A DNA stretch of 64,000 nucleotides from Lumbricus terrestris (lineage: Eukaryota; Annelida; Clitellata; Crassiclitellata; Lumbricidae). This document shows, piece by piece, positions 27,903 to 64,000 of the stretch (its first letter is position 1; each line of letters starts with the position of its first letter). The position numbers were made by a program, and so were the translations under genes. Where the stretch lies: NCBI GenBank assembly GCA_949752735.1, contig OX457053.1, forward strand, positions 3,131,584 through 3,195,583, given 5' to 3'. A model generated the notes under the pieces. That model was not told the origin of the DNA, ran no database searches, and saw only the letters and a list, made by a program, of their open reading frames with translations.

Positions 27903-30900
27903 TAAACCGATGTGAAGTCGGCAAAGCATGGTGCGGCTTCAGCTGTCACCCGAGCGTCTGATTACCTGGCGAGTAAACTCGATCAGATCACGGATCCTTT
28001 CCAGATGGCTATCACTGCCTACGCACTCCATTCATCCCGACACAGCCACCGAGCAACGTCCTACGCGCTGCTGAAGGATATGATGAGAACAGGTCAGCCT
28101 TGATTCTTCCCAGTTTGTTGAGGTTTATTTTGTCACACGCTTAAATCCAAGATTATTTTTTTTAAAGATCTTTTGGAACTCCATAACCCCTTCTTTCCCC
28201 CTTCTCATCCTCCAAGCTAAATTACTCTAAATCGGATGACAATAACCTGATGACAATGACCTGATGACAATAGCCTGATGACAATAACCTGATGACAATA
28301 ACCTGACGATAATAGCCTGACGACAATAACCTGACGACAATAACCTGATGAAAATAGCCTGATGATAATAGCCTGATGACAATAACCTGACGATAATAAC
28401 CTGATAACAATAACCTGATGAAAATAACCTGATGATAATAGCCTGATGATAATAACCTGATGATAATAACCTGATGAAAATAACCTGATGATAATAACCT
28501 GATGACAATAACCTGTGAAGATTTTAGGACACGGTGGGTTCATGCATCCGTCTGATCGACTGTTAAACAGGCGAATACGTTTACTGGGCGGCCGAAGAGA
28601 TTCCACGAAACCCGACGGAACGAATCAACAACATCGAGTTCCAGTACGAGCGAACCTTCCATCCGAACGTGGAAAACGCTGTCATGGCAACGTCTTATGG
28701 TCTGCTGCTGTATCTGGAGAACAACGACCACCAGGGGGCCGTTCCCATCATGAAGTGGATTTTCTCTCAACATAACAGTCTCATGGGATGGTCATCAACG
28801 CAGGTATTTTAATGGTCTCTAATCTCTCTGTATGTACAGATAGAGTGGGTCCTCTTTGAAGACATCGACCGACTTTGCCTTCATTCCTGGCCCGATACAG
28901 TCTTAAATAAAAAATAATGAAAGACACTGTCCCTTTTCCTATTCTTCTATTGTCAAGCGATGCAATTTCACTTATGCAGATGGCCTTGCTTCATTCGGTA
29001 TTCGCTCGAAAACGAAGTCAATTTATCAAAATCCAATGGGTCAGGACGCCCGGTGTCACGAAATAGAGTATCCCCAAATGAAGAAAAGTCGAAAAAGCCA
29101 CTTTCGCGTGTATTTATTTTTGCAAATTTATTTTCATCTGCTTTGTTTTGAACAATGACACTAACAAGTATGTTTATTCCTACTAGATAATTTGTTTTGC
29201 TTTGGTTTTAGAGCACTTAAAACATTTAAACACTTAAGAACAAATTCGAGTTGCCTTTCTCTGAAAATTGCTTATGACACTTAAAACAATTAGAGTCGCT
29301 TTAAAGTTTGATTGGAGCAAAAAATTTCAATTATACGCATTTAAAAAAAGGGGATAGAATGGTTTATCCACCCGGATAGTCTAGACCGGTTAATTCCATC
29401 CGGGGGGGATACATTAATTCATCCCCCCGGATAGCTTTCAGGGGTGATGGAATATCACCTGACACCGGAAATCGAACTGCACTTGAAATGTCTTGTCCAC
29501 GTTTATCATATGTAACCTACTGCCGTTTCGACACTTTGTTCCTCCATTGTTTATTACACTGTTTATATATTTCTGTATTTCGTTCGTTTGCGTTCTGTGG
29601 CACCTTTAACACGTGATTCTTGTTAAGTTCGTTGACTTCATACACGGAAATGACCACCATATCTCCTTTAGCCTTTACAGGCGAACTCCTTGTTTACACG
29701 AAGTGCGTGAGCTTCTTTAAAACCCATCACACGTTTGTGGGCTGCTGTATTGATTTAAACATGATTTTTCAGTATTGGATATGGACAAAACCTTGCAAGT
29801 TATAATAATTATCCACCCGGGGGAATGCGAATCTGTTTGCCGTAATTAGTTGATGAAAGACAAGAGGCGAGTATAGGGAGGCGTGAAGTAATCTGCAATG
29901 TCAAGTTTTGACAGGACACCCTATTGGCTCTGGAAGCAATGACGGAATTCTCCTATCGACAAACGAACCGAGCTTTCTACAACCTTCAACTTGAGTTCGT
30001 CTGTTCGTCGAACGCCGAATGGAGAGAAACGGTTCAACTGAACAGTAGCAACTTTGCCGATCTCTTCACATTCGAGGTATCAAACATCTGCAAGTTTGTC
30101 ATCTGAGGGAACGGGGATTATTGTCCCCACTCCCGCAATGGTTATCTCTATGGCGTATTGCTCTGAAATGTCTAGTCGTAGCCTATATGACTCGTTTTTT
30201 GTAATCTAATTAAAGTCCATTAACTTACTGTAATCTTGTCCAACCTTGTCGTGTTGATCCATCTTCAATCTTATCGAAGCAATTCTACCATAGTCTATTC
30301 TATTATATATTTTATTATTCTATTCTATATCTATTCTAATCGATTCTAATATGAATTTATTATTCTGTCTTGTCCAGTCTATTACTCTATCACAATCCAT
30401 TCCAATCGTTGGAAAGTATTTAAATCGCATGGCTGCTTCATTTGGAACAGGTGACTCCCGCATTTGGACAAGTACGAACTCGCGCCACTGGCACAGGATA
30501 TGCGTCAATTGCAGTACGTACCTTGTCACCTATCAACTTTTTATCCATTTGCCTTGTATACAAACAGAAATAATTTTTGGCAAAAGCAATTTTTCATGGA
30601 TTTCGAATGTCTATGTACATGTAGGCTAATAGCGCGGTGGTGGAGTGGTGGCGTCGTTGCCTTGAAGTCGAAAGGTTCGAAGTTCGAATCCACCTCAAAT
30701 CGCCGCGTAGGGACCTTGGGCAAGTCCTTCACTCTCAATTGCTAAGCGCTTCGGCGTGAAGCTCCGATGCAGCGTCCGCTCTGCAGTCGGGAGCGCCTCT
30801 GAGTAGTGTGCTTGAAGGGGCGCTATAACAAGTGCACATACAAACAAACAAACAATAAACAGAACCACATTTTCCAATACACGCATGAACGAATCAAGAC

Positions 30901-32762
30901 CTAAAACATAGCGCCATCATGGCACCCCTTTTAAGCCTTGAATGCATTATATGCAGGAAATTTTCTGTTTGTGAAATCAGCTGGACGCTTTCTACCACCA
31001 AGAAAAGCCGTACAAAGTGGAGGCTGAGGGTCCGACCTTCAAATCGTTTTACATCGAAGTCGACTCCATGAGGTTTTGGGGTCGCAACGGAACTCAGATG
31101 GAAATGAACATCTGCTTCCAGTAAGGCTTTTCTTTAGCTGAAATTTCTTGAATCTCACTTATCCGCCATATTGTCTTTGGGACCACGTTTCCTCAAATTC
31201 AAGCTAAATTGTTTCGACTAACCTATTTTTGTCAATGATGTAGGCCTATGTCATCTTGAGTGGATTGTGTGTAATGTGTGGTTTCAAAAAGGTGGTTGCG
31301 AACAGACATCAGTCCAGTCAGTGGTTTGACAAACGTCATCGTCGAAATTCCTACCGGATACATCGTCAGTCGAGACACGATCGAGTGGATGTACAGCGCA
31401 GGATTCAATGCTCTCAGAAGGGTTCAGTTCTACGATCAGAAACTTGTCACATTTTTCGAATACGTAAGTTGCCTCGCTGTATAGGCTACTCGAAAAGTGA
31501 TTCTATTGAATCTGGTACAAAAATGCAAGATTGCCTTGGTTCAGTGGTTGAACGTTTTCTAACGGCGATATAATTATAGGCCTAAATATTGCTATTGTTA
31601 TAATCATTAATGGCGTTCTGTTTTTGCTTGGGGGCCCCGAAAGGTGCCTGCGCTTGCTTTGTGATGCGGGGCCTAACTCCGACAATTCACGTGCATGGTC
31701 GTCTAAGTTGATATCCATGGAATCACACATGCGTGTGCAACAAGTTATAAATACAAATGGTGATGATGTCCTTATGGAACTAAGCATGAATAGCCTGCAT
31801 CTTCTCAAACTATATTCAGAAACAGTGTCCAAACTCGTACAGAAATGTCTTCAATATATTTAGGTTTTTAATTTGATTTCAGGTGAGCACGAATCGAACG
31901 TGTTTCAGTTTCGTAGCGGATCGCTGGAATCCGATCGCGAATATGTCGATTGCTCATCTGCTACTCATTCAAGAGTATTACGAAACTGGTCAGTCTCGCT
32001 TCAACGTCTTCAGACGTAGTAATGTGACATAATAATAGTATTAATAGTAATAATAATATATAGCCTATAGTTTAAACCTTAATTAACAAACCAAGTTATT
32101 TTTCAAGAGGGTTCATTAGCTCTTATTGCATCGGACAAATACAGTGATGCTTTAGTTCACCGAGTAGGCCTACGTCATTCGTTCATTCAACATTCGTTCA
32201 GTCATTTAGCACCTGACGAAGATATCCACTCAGAGGTACTCCCAACTCAAACAGGGTAAAGGTTTCGCGCGATGATGAAGTTTTGTGGCCTGGTAAAAGC
32301 TGTAAGTTAATATTTATTGGGATGAAATTTCAGATTTGCAACCCTTCCACTGATAAGAGATTTTTTCGTGTGAGGGAGTTTTGTAAATGAGCAAATTCAC
32401 CTCGGTTCGTGAATACGAGCAATCTGCTGCGAATAAAACCGAACACTGGCAACGAGGACCTCGTAACATGTATAATAGTATTATGTAGACCTAAATTGCT
32501 CTAATTAGGCCTACCTCTAAACTGATGAGGGAAGGTATTTCAACAGTAGTTCTGTTCATGGTTTATCTTCTAAACAGGTATGCAGATGGTCACCGCCTAC
32601 AACACGTTCACTCTCTTCCACTTTCACATCTGCCAGGTGTGCGGATCGTTTCAATGTCCATACTGTGAACTCTACAACTCTGAACGTCAGTCGTCGACGT
32701 ATTCATCCAGCTGTCTACTCGTCTCTCTTCTAATCGCTTACGTCATTCAGCGGTTAAGATGA
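102..32762 (+). CDS. Gene A: thioester-less, LDLa-containing macroglobulin-complement-related (Mcr/CD109-like) protein, 5' partial
   Basis: Exons read by eye from GT–AG borders and phase matching: 102-288, 779-998, 1359-1429, 1692-1743, 2856-2929, 4180-4259, 4998-5103, 5228-5265 (uncertain), 5840-6047, 6777-6965, 8256-8318, 11505-11654, 12672-12812, 13316-13364, 16280-16402, 17020-17134, 17697-17829, 18746-18859, 19340-19456, 20317-20448, 21253-21427, 21848-22036, 22939-23017, 26432-26606, 26898-26996, 27918-28092, 28571-28803, 29915-30076, 30451-30513, 30981-31120, 31292-31463, 31883-31988, 32578-32762. Together they give about 1437 codons, close to the usual 1450–1500 of the family. The signal-peptide exon lies left of the window. 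Family knowledge: these are secreted or membrane-attached proteins of innate immunity or, for insect Mcr, septate junctions. Gene B is its inverted paralogue. Most exons match B or family motifs; exon 8 and the MG6 start are the weak points. Confidence 0.9.
289..778. repeat. Gene A intron 1: (CAGT)n microsatellite
   Basis: A nearly perfect CAGT tetranucleotide tract fills about 594-685, with degenerate CAGT/GGTC runs from about 420. A short piece at about 365-415 (GACCAGCTTATTCACCGGCGC) resembles the dispersed 3'-end repeat also seen near 8760 and 21050. No coding signal apart from the flanking exons. Confidence 0.8.
2930..4179. repeat. Gene A intron 5: unremarkable, with (CAGA)n at 3957-4030
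   Basis: A CAGA tract of about 18 units at 3957-4030 is the only clear structure. AGGCCTA-type palindromes recur. No exon-like sequence was recognised. Confidence 0.7.
4180..8318 (+). CDS. Gene A exons 6-11: MG3 and MG4 domains
   Basis: Exons 4180-4259, 4998-5103, a doubtful 5228-5265, 5840-6047 (or 5823-6047), 6777-6965 and 8256-8318. The product reads RSVEINVSVPLFMY, then GAPGWGIGNVTVRV (the 'G.PV.G.v.v' turn of MG3), then FSMAEIVEKWGDPSGK, then TFKPGVPFTIQVALQRSDGS. The last matches the family signature 'yrpGiPf.g.V.l...dG' at the start of MG4. Exon 6 uses the second of two AGs in GCAGGGCAG, because the first gives a stop. Exon 8 is ambiguous. Either a 38-nt exon is followed by an exon starting at 5840, or exon 7 joins directly to a start at 5823. 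Both keep frame. Confidence 0.82.
4440..4640. repeat. (TA)n-rich tracts
   Basis: Two AT dinucleotide runs (about 4498-4527 and 4616-4637) with imperfect GCAACATATAT repeats between them, inside a gene A intron. Confidence 0.8.
6300..6480 (-). mobile_element. LINE 3' end fragment (family with GGGGCGCTATA tail)
   Basis: Read on the minus strand it encodes a decayed reverse-transcriptase C-terminal tail (LRNELLCLSLSLFRKRLKT) and ends in the tail CGCCTCTGAGGAGTTCTCTTGAAGGGGCGCTATATA (bridged here by 'GAG', same family as 10300-10480 and 19508-19765). It is a 5'-truncated copy in a gene A intron. Confidence 0.65.
7937..8107. repeat. 57-bp tandem repeat, three copies
   Basis: Units start at 7937, 7994 and 8051 with TCGCCAGCAGTAGGCCTATA and are nearly identical. 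The 57-bp period is a multiple of three, so one minus-strand frame stays open (19-residue repeat), but there is no other coding evidence. Confidence 0.85.
8592..8675. repeat. Short tandem repeat of TGCACTTCTAAAGTAGTT
   Basis: Four successive units of about 20 bp, the third with a small insertion. Intronic and non-coding. Confidence 0.75.
8820..10230. mobile_element. hAT-like non-autonomous element, ends CAGTGGCGGCG
   Basis: Left end CAGTGGCGGCGCTA and right end GGCGCCGCCACTG are inverted, and both are followed inward by CAGGTCGC/GACCTGCC motifs. The element is bounded by the perfect 8-bp direct repeat GTTGTCCG (8812-8819 and 10231-10238). 8-bp duplications and CAGTG-type ends fit the hAT superfamily. 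No intact transposase ORF is visible in its 1411 bp. It lies in gene A intron 11. Confidence 0.88.
10280..10480 (+). mobile_element. LINE 3' end fragment
   Basis: The plus strand reads a reverse-transcriptase tail remnant (WNKLPV-like, then RNELLCLSLPFFRKRF, with a break) and ends in GGTCGGGAGCGTCTCTGATG and TTGAAGGGGCGCTATA. Same family as 6300-6480, opposite orientation. Confidence 0.65.
10968..11072. repeat. (TCAA)n microsatellite at a LINE 3' end
   Basis: About 25 units of ATCA with a few substitutions. It directly abuts the 3' end of the minus-strand LINE fragment at 11073-11262 and may have grown from its tail. Confidence 0.8.
11073..11262 (-). mobile_element. LINE 3' fragment (RT C-terminal tail)
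   Basis: On the minus strand it encodes RRAFSVVGRAIWNGLPAALR and FLTRPGLGAPLS, the 'raFs..gp.lWN.LP..lR' motif found at the C-terminus of many non-LTR reverse transcriptases. It ends in GGAGCGCTATATAAATTTG. Severely 5'-truncated. Confidence 0.75.
11505..13364 (+). CDS. Gene A exons 12-14: MG5 and the end of MG6
   Basis: Exon 12 (11505-11654) follows TTTCAG and reads PTIRLNFGKDFKQ and later YEFYMRGALSF, matching the MG5 strand 'y.vl.rG.i'. Its donor GTCGAT is weak. Exon 13 (12672-12812) reads VIHDLLDYNVEAQLPYF and NNVDWEESVFF. Exon 14 (13316-13364) reads SAGLIIMSDLNLTINQ, equivalent to the family strand 'aGL.v.tD' that closes MG6. About 60 residues expected between exons 12 and 13, the first strands of MG6, were not found in 11655–12671. 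Either I missed exons there or the domain is reduced. The donor of exon 14 is also the start of a transposon target duplication (see 13373-15589). Confidence 0.78.
11655..12671. other. Gene A intron 12: no recognisable exon
   Basis: ATTATT/GATATCATTATT repeats at 11665-11740, otherwise AT-rich sequence. I looked here for the missing first strands of MG6 and found no in-phase exon with convincing splice sites. Confidence 0.5.
13373..15589 (-). mobile_element. DNA transposon with TAGGGTGG-type ends inserted at the exon 14 splice donor
   Basis: Inverted ends of about 150 bp, TAGTGTGGTCC on the left and the complement of TAGGGTGGTCC on the right, with shared inner blocks such as GGCGCCCTC and TCAATAGTATTATTGAGAC. 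The element is flanked by the exact 8-bp direct repeat GTGAGCCT (13365-13372 and 15590-15597). The first copy is the 5' splice site of gene A exon 14. On the minus strand a decayed transposase can be followed: VSGDGVAKLFGMPK near 15030, then stops and frameshifts. It shares end sequence and TSD length with 24108-25833 and 52795-56089. Confidence 0.85.
15958..15987 (+). pseudogene. 30-bp duplicate of part of gene A exon 13
   Basis: The 30 bases encoding NVDWEESVFF are identical to exon 13 positions 12741-12770 and sit in an open plus-strand frame, but the flanks do not match exon 13 and lack clear splice sites. It lies between exons 14 and 15 of the same gene. Probably a dead exon fragment. 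Confidence 0.75.
16280..16402 (+). CDS. Gene A exon 15: LDL-receptor class A (LDLa) domain
   Basis: The exon follows TTCTGTAG and ends at donor GTGAGC. Joined in phase to its neighbours it gives a complete six-cysteine LDLa module: C at NRSLGLGI-C, then PSSRE-C, YELKRS-C, DGIVD-C, and LDGYDEIA-C, with the last Cys codon split across the next intron. The calcium-binding acidic pattern D-C-x-D-G-x-D-E is intact (DCLDGYDE). The module lies between MG6 and MG7, in the bait/anaphylatoxin region of other family members. Insect Mcr (TEP6) has an LDLa in a comparable place, to my knowledge; CD109, A2M and C3 do not. Sixfold cysteine spacing and phase agreement make this firm. Gene B's equivalent lies beyond the window. 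Confidence 0.9.
16505..16640. repeat. (ATGGC)n microsatellite
   Basis: Pentanucleotide GGCAT/ATGGC repeated, with interspersed ATATGGC variants, in a gene A intron. It generates meaningless open frames (MAWHGMAWH). Confidence 0.9.
17020..20448 (+). CDS. Gene A exons 16-20: MG7 and start of the CUB region
   Basis: Exons 17020-17134, 17697-17829, 18746-18859, 19340-19456, 20317-20448. Exon 16 supplies the second half of the last LDLa cysteine codon, then reads PPDKKYKPRP and SNLFWNSRFVDETYMFW, the position of the family 'FPETW.W'. Exon 17 has MNPMVWGAVFMHPEQGLFL, equivalent to 'itsW.v.a.s.s...Gl'. Exon 18 (EFFVTVESPDVIRRGEQVGL) matches 'qpFFv.l..P.sv.rGE...l' of MG7. Exons 19 and 20 continue the MG7 strands and reach the first CUB half (VAKIARGEITVRIS). 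All five exons have the same phases in gene B, and exon 17 is one codon shorter here than in B. Confidence 0.9.
18065..18155. repeat. 11-bp tandem repeat AGTAACTTGTC
   Basis: Eight or so units of GTAACTTGTCA/GTAACTTGCTA in a gene A intron. Confidence 0.8.
18391..18612 (+). mobile_element. tRNA-derived SINE, full copy
   Basis: The head has a pol III A-box-like GTGGTGTAGTGGTGGC and a B-box-like GGTCGAATTCACC, followed by a body (CCTTGGGCAAGTCCTTCACTC). The tail GGGAGCGCCTCTGAGTAG plus TTGAAGGGGCGCTATA is shared with the LINE 3' ends at 10280-10480 and 19508-19765. It ends in a CATACAAACAAAC repeat. Confidence 0.85.
19250..19320. repeat. (GAC)n/(GAT)n trinucleotide tract
   Basis: GACGACGAC followed by GATGATGAT immediately before gene A exon 19. 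Confidence 0.8.
19508..19765 (+). mobile_element. LINE 3' end (RT tail plus 3' UTR)
   Basis: The plus strand reads RSATQADLVVHIARITTVLHK-type sequence, then SNLRNELFGLSLPLSRKPLEN, a degraded reverse-transcriptase C-terminus. It ends with GGTCGGGAGCGCCTCTGAGTAG and AGTGGCGCTATGTAATGTATT. Intronic in gene A, just after exon 19. Confidence 0.7.
20985..21066. repeat. Dispersed repeat, 'AAGCGCGGGGCACCAGCTTATTC' family
   Basis: AATCGTAATTGTAAACTCGAAATTTCTAAAGCGCC (broken here: two halves) and the following GGGGCACCAGCTTATTC recur at 8705-8800, in degenerate form at 34568-34650, and partly at 370-410. Probably the 3' end of one repeat family. Class not recognised. Confidence 0.6.
21253..28803 (+). 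CDS. Gene A exons 21-27: CUB part and thioester-type domain lacking the thioester
   Basis: Exons 21253-21427, 21848-22036, 22939-23017, 26432-26606, 26898-26996, 27918-28092, 28571-28803. The thioester-domain landmarks are present in order: DGSYKLF (family 'DGSy..f'), RTTSLVLNTLHDA ('sTWLTAfvl..f'), ATWLASQQDLVTGAWKE ('WL...Q...G.f.e'), HIPITAHVIITL ('..LTAyv..al'), and ATSYGLLLYLENND plus KWIFSQHNSLMGWSSTQ ('mTSYvLLay..', 'W...QrN..GGfsSTQ'). Where functional members have GCGEQN, exon 22 reads D-S-A-E-G-Y, so the bonding Cys is Ser and the Gln is Gly. The protein therefore should not form an internal thioester. The fold appears otherwise complete. Confidence 0.92.
21428..21690. repeat. (CTGT)n-like and (GA)n tracts in gene A intron 21
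   Basis: GTCTGTCCGTCC repeats directly after the exon 21 donor, and a GA run at 21617-21675. The gene B intron at the same place has (CAGA)n, the complement, so the tract predates the duplication. Confidence 0.75.
22388..22462 (-). mobile_element. LINE 3' UTR fragment
   Basis: The complement of the LINE tail at 27810-27905: GCGGCGCCATAGAAAT-like sequence followed by (ATT)n. Only the last 75 bp are present. Confidence 0.65.
23138..23352 (+). mobile_element. tRNA-derived SINE, full copy
   Basis: Head CGCGGTGGTGTAGTGGGTATG, B-box GGTTCGAATCC, body GGACATTGAACAAGTACTTC, tail CTTGAAGGGGCGCTATAAC and CATACAAACAAT. Same family as 18391-18612. Confidence 0.85.
23819..26349. mobile_element. DNA element with GCGCGCTTTTGTCG subterminal repeats and 9-bp TSD
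   Basis: Inverted ends GGTACCCCGTCAAAAGCGCGC (left; 20-base core CCCGTCAAAAGCGCGCAGGA) and the complement on the right at 26236-26349. Each end carries several tandem GACAAAAGCGCGCC motifs. It is flanked by the exact 9-bp direct repeat ATTGCAAAG (23810-23818 and 26350-26358). A 9-bp TSD suggests a Mutator-like element, but no transposase is recognisable. The element hosts the nested transposon 24108-25833. Gene A intron 23. Confidence 0.8.
24108..25833. mobile_element. DNA transposon with TAGGGTGCTCC ends, nested
   Basis: Terminal inverted sequence TAGGGTGCTCC at both ends, flanked by exact 8-bp duplications ATGCTAAT (24100-24107 and 25834-25841). The 132-codon minus-strand ORF at 24979-25377 and others look like decayed transposase parts, but I cannot assign them. 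It sits inside the 9-bp-TSD element 23819-26349 and so inserted later. Confidence 0.82.
27190..27275. repeat. (CTT)n microsatellite
   Basis: About 28 TTC units, then degenerate pyrimidine-rich DNA to 27420. It yields spurious poly-Ser/poly-Arg frames. Confidence 0.9.
27434..27905 (+). mobile_element. CR1/L2-like LINE 3' end with RT C-terminus and (ATT)n tail
   Basis: The ORF at 27434-27784 reads LVYKSLHGLAPDYLK then RAFSTAGPRCWNSLPSTVRS and VFKTRLKTYLF, the conserved C-terminal tail of CR1/L2/jockey-type reverse transcriptases ('HGLAP.YL', 'aFs..aP..WNsLP..vR', 'FK..LKT.LF'). It is followed by a 3' UTR containing GTTACGGCGCCATAGAAAT and ends in ATT repeats (27868-27900). It is 5'-truncated and abuts exon 26 of gene A with only about 12 bases between tail and acceptor. 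Confidence 0.85.
28235..28515. repeat. 14-bp minisatellite CCTGATGACAATAA
   Basis: About 20 units with A/G and A/T variants, in gene A intron 26. Because 14 is not a multiple of three, all minus frames stay open by chance of composition. Not coding. Confidence 0.9.
28804..29914. other. Gene A intron 27: two G/C-run palindromes, otherwise featureless
   Basis: CCGGGGGGGATACATTAATT with a complementary ATTCATCCCCCCGG arm forms a hairpin at about 29399-29436, and CACCCGG motifs recur at about 29368 and 29813. No gene recognised. Confidence 0.5.
29915..32762 (+). CDS. Gene A exons 28-33: second CUB half, receptor-binding domain and C-terminal tail
   Basis: Exons 29915-30076, 30451-30513, 30981-31120, 31292-31463, 31883-31988, 32578-32762. 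Exon 28 begins DTLLALEAMTEFSYRQ, the family 'DT..aL.ALs.y'. Exons 30-32 are the receptor-binding domain: exon 31 has TNVIVEIPTGYIVSRDTI (family 'gMaivdv.l.sGF.p') and FYDQKLVTFFEY ('v.iYldk...'), followed by TCFSFVADRWNPIANMSIAHLLIQEYYE ('.pa...vyDYYep'). Exon 33 carries the C-terminus and stop TGA (32760-32762). Exons 30/31 share a split Gln codon, which is an Arg in gene B. Confidence 0.92.
30632..30855 (+). mobile_element. tRNA-derived SINE, full copy
   Basis: Head GCGCGGTGGTGGAGTGGTGG, B-box AGTTCGAATCC, tail GGGAGCGCCTCTGAGTAG and CTTGAAGGGGCGCTATAAC, then CAAACAAACAAACAAT. Gene A intron 29. Confidence 0.85.
32578..32762 (+). CDS. Gene A last exon: CxxCx4CxxC motif and hydrophobic C-terminus
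   Basis: After the acceptor AACAG the exon reads a TAYNTFTLF segment, then CQVCGSFQCPYC (two CxxC pairs four residues apart), a Ser/Thr-rich spacer SSTYSSS, and the hydrophobic run CLLVSLLIAYVI followed by QRLR and stop. The hydrophobic stretch is only 12-13 residues, so either a GPI-attachment signal or a short transmembrane anchor is possible. The final Arg residues slightly favour a membrane segment with a tiny cytosolic tail. The CxxC pairs could be disulfides. Gene B's last exon (34751-34935) preserves both features almost unchanged, which argues they are functional. Confidence 0.85.
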
Positions 32763-34750
32763 CACGACAGTCAATCTAGAGAGCCTACAACTTTATCTAG
32801 ATTCAGAGTGATTGAAAATGGTTCTTTTTTAGCGTGAATTGTGGTTAGGACATAATTATTGTGTCTGTTTTGAACCAAGGTTGGTCGCCGACAACACCTA
32901 TTTGTTTTAGCGCCTGTTCTTTCCCTACCTAATCATACCCCACCATCTGGTTTAATTTAAGCATGGTATATAGGCTCCCTACTAAGCGGGACTTGTCCCT
33001 TCTGGAGTGCCTATTGCTCAGTAATTTGTATCTAAAGTCTCTACCGAATGTGTTACTTTGATAAATATCAATTGTGTTTTGCATTATTTTCTGTATGTTA
33101 TGTTTTATTGTGGGAACAATAAATGATTTGATTTGATTTTTACAATCATTTGCATGGCAAATTATTGTCAAACGACTATCAACTTGTAGTTCATCTCTCT
33201 CAACCTTACCTTCGCCTAGCCCTAAATTTAACCTGTACTCTAAGTGCACGTTGTTTAATCCGAATAAATTGCCTTAAACTAAATTCACTGTATCATGACT
33301 TATTTGAAACTCACTTCACACTTGTAGCTTGAAAACGCACCATACCTTTTGTAAGCTCACTATCTGACCTTACATGCTCACCTCCTTGCCTTAATTTACT
33401 TCAACCAGCTTTTATCTTACCTAGCTACTCCTTCACTTCATATGGTTTCAGATAAACAGGTATTTCTGTTAATTTGCAAATGGATATTGCAATATCAGAT
33501 TGGTCTAGTCCTAGGTACAAGACTGTGAATACAGAATTATTATGTTCAATGTTTATTCGTGTCGCAACAGGCGTCTGCGATTTTCTACACTTATGCACAC
33601 TGGTGTCTTCAACACTTACTCACGCTGAGCGTGCCTATGAATAGCCGATATATAAGAGGCGCTTTATATATGCTTATATACAATACAATACAATACTTAC
33701 TCAAATGCTGCGGAAATGTATACCTAAATGTATACCTATACACATAGGCCAACATCCCGCTCAGAACTAGCTCCATAAAGTTTTCGACTCATTACACCGA
33801 TTAGAATCTTTCTTTAGTTATGAAGTGAAAACTAGATTCTTTCTGTTTTCTAATAGTTCAAAAAGTATTCTGTAGTAAAACAAAGAAACATTGCTGTTTT
33901 GTTTAAAATTTCGCTGTTTTGTAACAAATTGACCTGTTTGTATTTGGCTTCATTTCGATGTTCCGTGTTGGATATGACTATAGGCCTAGATTCATTTCAT
34001 TCGAGTAAAAGTAGGCTACTTATGTAGCCTAATCGACACTATACGCGATATAACTTGACGATTTGGTATAGATTTCTTGACCTCTGGACGCTATTTGAAA
34101 AAAAGAAGCCGCCTTTTGAATTCTAGGGGAAGTTCAGAATGGCTCCCCACTTCAAATGATCTTATGGGTTCCAATTACAACTGTACATGGTGGAAATCCA
34201 TGCTAGAAAAGTGCAGCAGGCATTTTCGTATATCATCTACTATGAAACAAGTAGTAGACCTACTGCGCACAATGATTGATGCAGTAAGCTTATAAGAGGA
34301 ATCTTCTAAAGATGCTGCTCCACTCATGCATCGATCTAAGGATGACTTATAGACTTAGGCTACTTAGAGAGTCGCTTCATTAAAGTGATCGAGATTTAAC
34401 AACAATAAGGATGAATACACATGTTTATCATGCAATACGTGGTTTGCAAAAGTCGTATAAAACTACAATAAACAAAAACTTTATACACTGCGAAACACGA
34501 GATCCGAGCAGTAACTGTTACATTAAATGCTCAATTCGCTTCTTGCTGCTTTCAAATACACGTTGAAATCGTAATCGCATCAATCTCCAACTTTCTAAAG
34601 GACCAGTCGAAATCCAAGCGAAGGGCACCGGCTTTTTCACGAGCGTTCAACCCACAGCAATAGCCACATTCGTTTTACGTCAAGACTCAGGAAGAGTCGC
34701 TTCTAATTAATCTGAATACAGACGACTATGTGTCCAGATTGACTGTCGTG
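32763..34750. other. Convergent intergenic region between genes A and B
   Basis: Holds both 3' UTRs. The first 17 or so bases after each stop (GACACGACAGTCAATCT) are the same, after which the copies diverge. AATAAA occurs at about 33118 and 33263 on the plus strand, as candidate gene A polyadenylation signals. A tail-like GAGGCGCTTTATATATG lies near 33655. No further gene seen. Confidence 0.6.
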
Positions 34751-63801
<29,051 letters not shown>

Positions 63802-64000
63802 CTGAGTTCATTCACAGCACACAGAAAGAAAACACATTACGGTAACTATAACACAATGATTCCAAATGAAAAACTCCACTCCGTAGGATGATATTCATCT
63901 CATAAATAACGCGACACAAGCGCACATATACGAACACTAGGCTACATAAACATTCCAGATAAAAGTAGTGACAATCGCAAGTCTGGATGAAGCATGAGGG

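Noticed and set aside
28217..28606. 129-codon minus frame with regular VIIRLLSSGYYHQ repeat, resembling a repeat protein
   Set aside because: It is the 14-bp intronic minisatellite read in rotating frames, and three overlapping frames are all open.
31560..31863. Open plus frame MLGGPERCLRLLCD and the opposing minus frame
   Set aside because: Intronic, with no splice-consistent borders, no match in the gene B intron and no family motif.

Overview
This 64 kb window is animal genomic DNA, about 40% GC by eye. It has short GT–AG-bounded exons in introns packed with microsatellites, minisatellites, LINE 3' ends, tRNA-derived SINEs and DNA transposons. The make-up resembles a marine invertebrate, but I cannot name the species from the sequence alone.

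The host content is two paralogous genes of the thioester-protein / alpha-2-macroglobulin / CD109 superfamily, arranged tail to tail. Gene A (+, 102–32762, 5' end outside the window) has about 33 exons whose splice phases chain almost throughout. It reads through macroglobulin (MG) domains, an LDL-receptor class A (LDLa) exon, a CUB / thioester-type domain, a receptor-binding domain and a short cysteine-rich, hydrophobic C-terminus. Gene B (−, 34751–63801, running off the right edge) repeats the last 18 exons of A. Nearly all of these have identical lengths; two differ by one codon. The two stop codons face each other about 2 kb apart. In both copies the GCGEQ thioester motif is replaced by D-S-A-E-G, so Cys and Gln are both lost. 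An LDLa module with a dead thioester site is the layout I know from insect Mcr/TEP6, so I call these Mcr-like genes.

The rest is mobile and simple DNA in the introns. Three elements share the end TAGGGTG and have exact 8-bp target-site duplications (13373–15589, 24108–25833, 52795–56089). The last carries an intact 755-codon ORF. The first sits in the exon-14 splice donor, and its target duplication is the donor sequence itself. A second set of short hAT-like elements with CAGTGGCG-type ends and perfect 8-bp duplications lies mainly in gene B introns. There is also a 3.2 kb foldback element, a pogo-like element inside an AGT microsatellite, a 9-bp-TSD element that hosts a nested insertion, and two LINE fragments, one split by a hAT-like element. 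Several SINEs share their 3' tail with a LINE family. At the right edge, a 42-bp minisatellite repeats the end of a gene B exon together with its splice donor.
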